From: Flavobacterium glycines
GTDB taxonomy: Bacteria > Bacteroidota > Bacteroidia > Flavobacteriales > Flavobacteriaceae
Direction: 5' to 3'
Assembly (NCBI RefSeq): GCF_900100165.1
Contig: NZ_FNEO01000011.1
Span: 1-64,000, forward strand
DNA length: 64,000 bases
How positions within the stretch are numbered: position 1 is the stretch's first letter; every line of letters begins with the position of its first letter. The notes under the pieces were generated by a model. That model searched no databases and was not told the origin of the DNA. It was given only the letters and a program-made list of their open reading frames with translations. A program made the position numbers and the translations under genes. This document shows positions 62,215 through 64,000 of the stretch, in pieces.

Positions 62215-63333
62215 CTAAAGGTCTTTTCGGAATGTTTTTCTGCGGCAGTGTACTTTTGGATCAAAATGCTTCCATATGTTATGAATAGCATGGTTGTCTG
62301 ATAATTCAGGAGTTCTGAAGCAATATTCCACGCCTTTTTCTTTGAAAGTATTGTAATATTCGTTGAAAATAACTGCTGTTACGGCTTTGTTTTGGTATTC
62401 CGGATGGATTCCAATCAAATAAAAAATCATGTCCTTGCTGTTTTTTCTGGCGCTTAGCAAATGGAAAATTCCAAAAGGGAAGAGTTTTCCTTTTGCTTTT
62501 TGAAGGGCTTTTGAAAAAGAAGGCATCACAATACCAAAGGCTATAATGTTTTTGTCTTTGTCTTCGATAAATTTGATGTATTCCGGATTGATAAAACCAA
62601 TGTATTTCTTTTTGAAATACGCTTTTTGTGTTTCTGAAATAGCTACAAACGAAGAAAGTTTAGCGTAACTTTCGTTGAATAAATCAAACATTTTGTCAGC
62701 ATAAGGCATCACTTCTTTGGTGGAAGTAAAGTTAAGCGGTGTTAATTCGTATCTTTTTTTAATCACTTCACTGGCTTTCTGGAAAAATTCCGGTTTTACA
62801 TTTGAAAAAGGGAATTTACTCTCGATATATTCTTTTTCAACTACATAACCCAGTTGTTCAAAATGTGTAGCATAATACGGATGATTGTACCAGGTAATCA
62901 TGGTTCCTAATTGATCAAAACCTTCGGTAAGTACCCCAACTTTGTCCAGATTTGAAAATCCCATTGGACCTTCAACGTATTCTAAGTTGTTTTTTCGGCC
63001 TAGTTCATATACTTTTTCTAATAAAGCTTTGGTGACTTCGATGTCGTTTATAACGTCAAACCAACCAAAACGGACTTTTCTTTTTTGTTGGTCGTTTACT
63101 TCCGCCCAATTGATGATAGCGGTCACTCTACCGGCAATTTTTCCGTCTTTGTAAGCAATGTAAAAATAGGCTTCTGCATTTTCAAAAGCCGGATTTTTAG
63201 TTTTGTCAAAAGCTTCCAGTTCGTCGGCAATCAATGGTGGAACCCAGAATTCGTTGTCTTTATATAGCGTAAAAGGGAATTTAATGTATTCGGTTAGTTC
63301 TTTTTTTGTTTTGGCTTCTTGTATTGTAATCAT
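62215..63333 (-). CDS. GNAT-fold protein, possible lipid N-acyltransferase
   Basis: 372 residues, no signal peptide. The N-terminal part (YIKFPFTLYKDNEFWVPPL, AYFYIAYKDGKIAGRVTAIIN) and the C-terminal part (FYLIGIHPEYQNKAVTAVIFNEYYNTF) carry the signs of an acetyltransferase-like GNAT fold, with the acyl-CoA loop degenerate. The middle has FGWFDVINDIEVTKALLEK and EGPMGFSNLDKVGVLTEGF. I recall such proteins beside serine palmitoyltransferase-like genes in Bacteroidota, where they are sometimes misnamed GTP cyclohydrolase. N-acylation of the aminolipid is inferred. Convergent with the synthase gene. Confidence 0.7.
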   Translation of the reverse strand: MITIQEAKTKKELTEYIKFPFTLYKDNEFWVPPLIADELEAFDKTKNPAFENAEAYFYIAYKDGKIAGRVTAIINWAEVNDQQKRKVRFGWFDVINDIEVTKALLEKVYELGRKNNLEYVEGPMGFSNLDKVGVLTEGFDQLGTMITWYNHPYYATHFEQLGYVVEKEYIESKFPFSNVKPEFFQKASEVIKKRYELTPLNFTSTKEVMPYADKMFDLFNESYAKLSSFVAISETQKAYFKKKYIGFINPEYIKFIEDKDKNIIAFGIVMPSFSKALQKAKGKLFPFGIFHLLSARKNSKDMIFYLIGIHPEYQNKAVTAVIFNEYYNTFKEKGVEYCFRTPELSDNHAIHNIWKHFDPKVHCRRKTFRKDL

Positions 63334-63353
63334 GTTTTTATCTTTACTTTTCT

Positions 63354-64000
63354 TTATTCAATTGCGTCTCTTCTTTTTTGGTCTTTTCGGGCGGCTTTTC
63401 GTACTGATCTTGGTTTTGATGGACTGTCATCCAGGTCAACACGAACTTCTTTGTAATTAGTGTCGTATCGCCAGGAAAATCCAACTCCTCCGTAGAAAAC
63501 AGAAGGAGTGTCTTTTAATATATTATGACTTATTGAGGCATCTATCTGCATGTTTTTGCCCAGTAAAAAAGCAGCTCCGCCACGTACAATGGCATCGCTG
63601 TAAAAACCACTTTTGTAGCCTTGATTTTCGATAAATCCAGACCATTTTTTGCTGATTCCTTTGGTTAAGGTGATAATATAACCATAGCTTGGGTAATCGG
63701 TCATGATATAATCGGCGATGATGTTTGTAACAAAAACCCAGGAACCATCTCCTAAGTGGTTTTGTGTAACTAACATCACCTTTGGCGAAATCATCGCATC
63801 AGCAGAAAAAGCATACAGATTATTTTTCATCGTGAAATTAGCGCCCGCATAAACGGATACGGCCGGGATTAATTGGTGCCAATTGAAAGCGTGATTGGCT
63901 TTCCAGCTATAAACATTTACTTTTTTTTCGTAATTTTTGTAAGGATCGTAGATGAGGTATTTAGCACCTAATACCGTTTGTTTTAAATCGGATTTTGAGT
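63354..64000 (-). CDS. Outer-membrane beta-barrel-like protein (5' truncated by window end)
   Basis: The frame stays open from 63830 to the end of the window, so the real start lies beyond base 64000; at least 214 residues are visible. Alternating hydrophobic strands (HAFNWHQLIPAVSVYAGANF, WVFVTNIIADYIMTDYPSYG, IDASISHNILKDTPSVFYGG) and the end VGFSWRYD suggest an outer-membrane barrel of the kind called Phenol_MetA_deg/transporter. An Arg/Lys-rich tail follows (SVRKAARKDQKRRDAIE), unusual after a barrel end. It starts 20 bp after the stop side of the GNAT-like gene and could share its operon. Confidence 0.7.
   Translation of the reverse strand, partial: SKSDLKQTVLGAKYLIYDPYKNYEKKVNVYSWKANHAFNWHQLIPAVSVYAGANFTMKNNLYAFSADAMISPKVMLVTQNHLGDGSWVFVTNIIADYIMTDYPSYGYIITLTKGISKKWSGFIENQGYKSGFYSDAIVRGGAAFLLGKNMQIDASISHNILKDTPSVFYGGVGFSWRYDTNYKEVRVDLDDSPSKPRSVRKAARKDQKRRDAIE

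Overview
The window is a piece of a low-GC Bacteroidota chromosome, almost certainly Flavobacterium or a close relative. The signs are two proteins with type IX secretion (T9SS) C-terminal sorting domains, a GldI gliding-motility isomerase, a type III glutamine synthetase, many domains of unknown function typical of Flavobacteriia (DUF3810, DUF3857, DUF4268, DUF2200, DUF3820), almost no Shine-Dalgarno sequences, and repeated copies of the Bacteroidota -7 promoter element TAnnTTTG just upstream of genes. No tRNA, rRNA, CRISPR array or insertion sequence was seen.

Layout. 1-2580: the 3' end of a large T9SS-secreted repeat protein and a small lipoprotein. 2636-8932: a TerC membrane protein, two divergent glutamine synthetases (type II and type III), purM and a small conserved gene. 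8975-14638 (minus): a PAS-only membrane sensor, a CPBP intramembrane protease with a leucine-rich-repeat partner, and a zinc/cadmium-type P-type ATPase with an altered phosphorylation motif. 14952-22803: a hypothetical gene, then a minus-strand block of two cyclophilin-FKBP isomerases, gldI and nrnA, a rhomboid protease, a ClC channel and a RidA protein. 23029-35665 (mainly plus): two related secreted proteins, guaA, a LysM/periplasmic-binding protein, a WG-repeat protein, pyrG, yidC, a YwqK-like protein and mnmA. 35745-45938: a T9SS subtilase with an FMN oxidoreductase, then a minus-strand operon of a giant TPR/MORN-like protein and two DUF3857 proteins. 46006-54294: Nudix hydrolase, acyltransferase, pepD, DEAD-box helicase and rdgB. 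54322-55019: no protein gene, but two tandem paralogous small-RNA candidates. 55020-57858: an FMN glutamate-synthase-like protein, a NYN/LOTUS protein and DUF2200. 57886-60680: an accessory island. 60803-64000: a sphingolipid/sulfonolipid-type synthase, a GNAT-like protein and a truncated outer-membrane protein.

Most interesting. (1) The accessory island carries a two-gene Kiwa-like (KwaA/KwaB) candidate antiphage module. Inverted 16-bp boundary sequences flank it, and an attC-like imperfect palindrome of about 130 bp follows it, so it looks like a mobile gene cassette. (2) Two tandem ~137-140 nt RNA candidates at 54.5-55.0 kb share promoter-like element, 5' end, 3' pairing strand and terminator. 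(3) A CPBP glutamic protease lies 8 bp after a protein ending in a Cys-Gly-Ser-type C-terminal signal plus transmembrane helix plus basic tail, which suggests a dedicated protease/substrate sorting pair. (4) A DUF3857-transglutaminase with an intact catalytic site overlaps by 4 bp a paralogue that has lost it, downstream of a 1,084-residue TPR/MORN-like protein.

Limits: all domain assignments come from reading motifs, with no database search. Promoter calls rest on the -7 element; the matching -33 TTG is usually not convincing.
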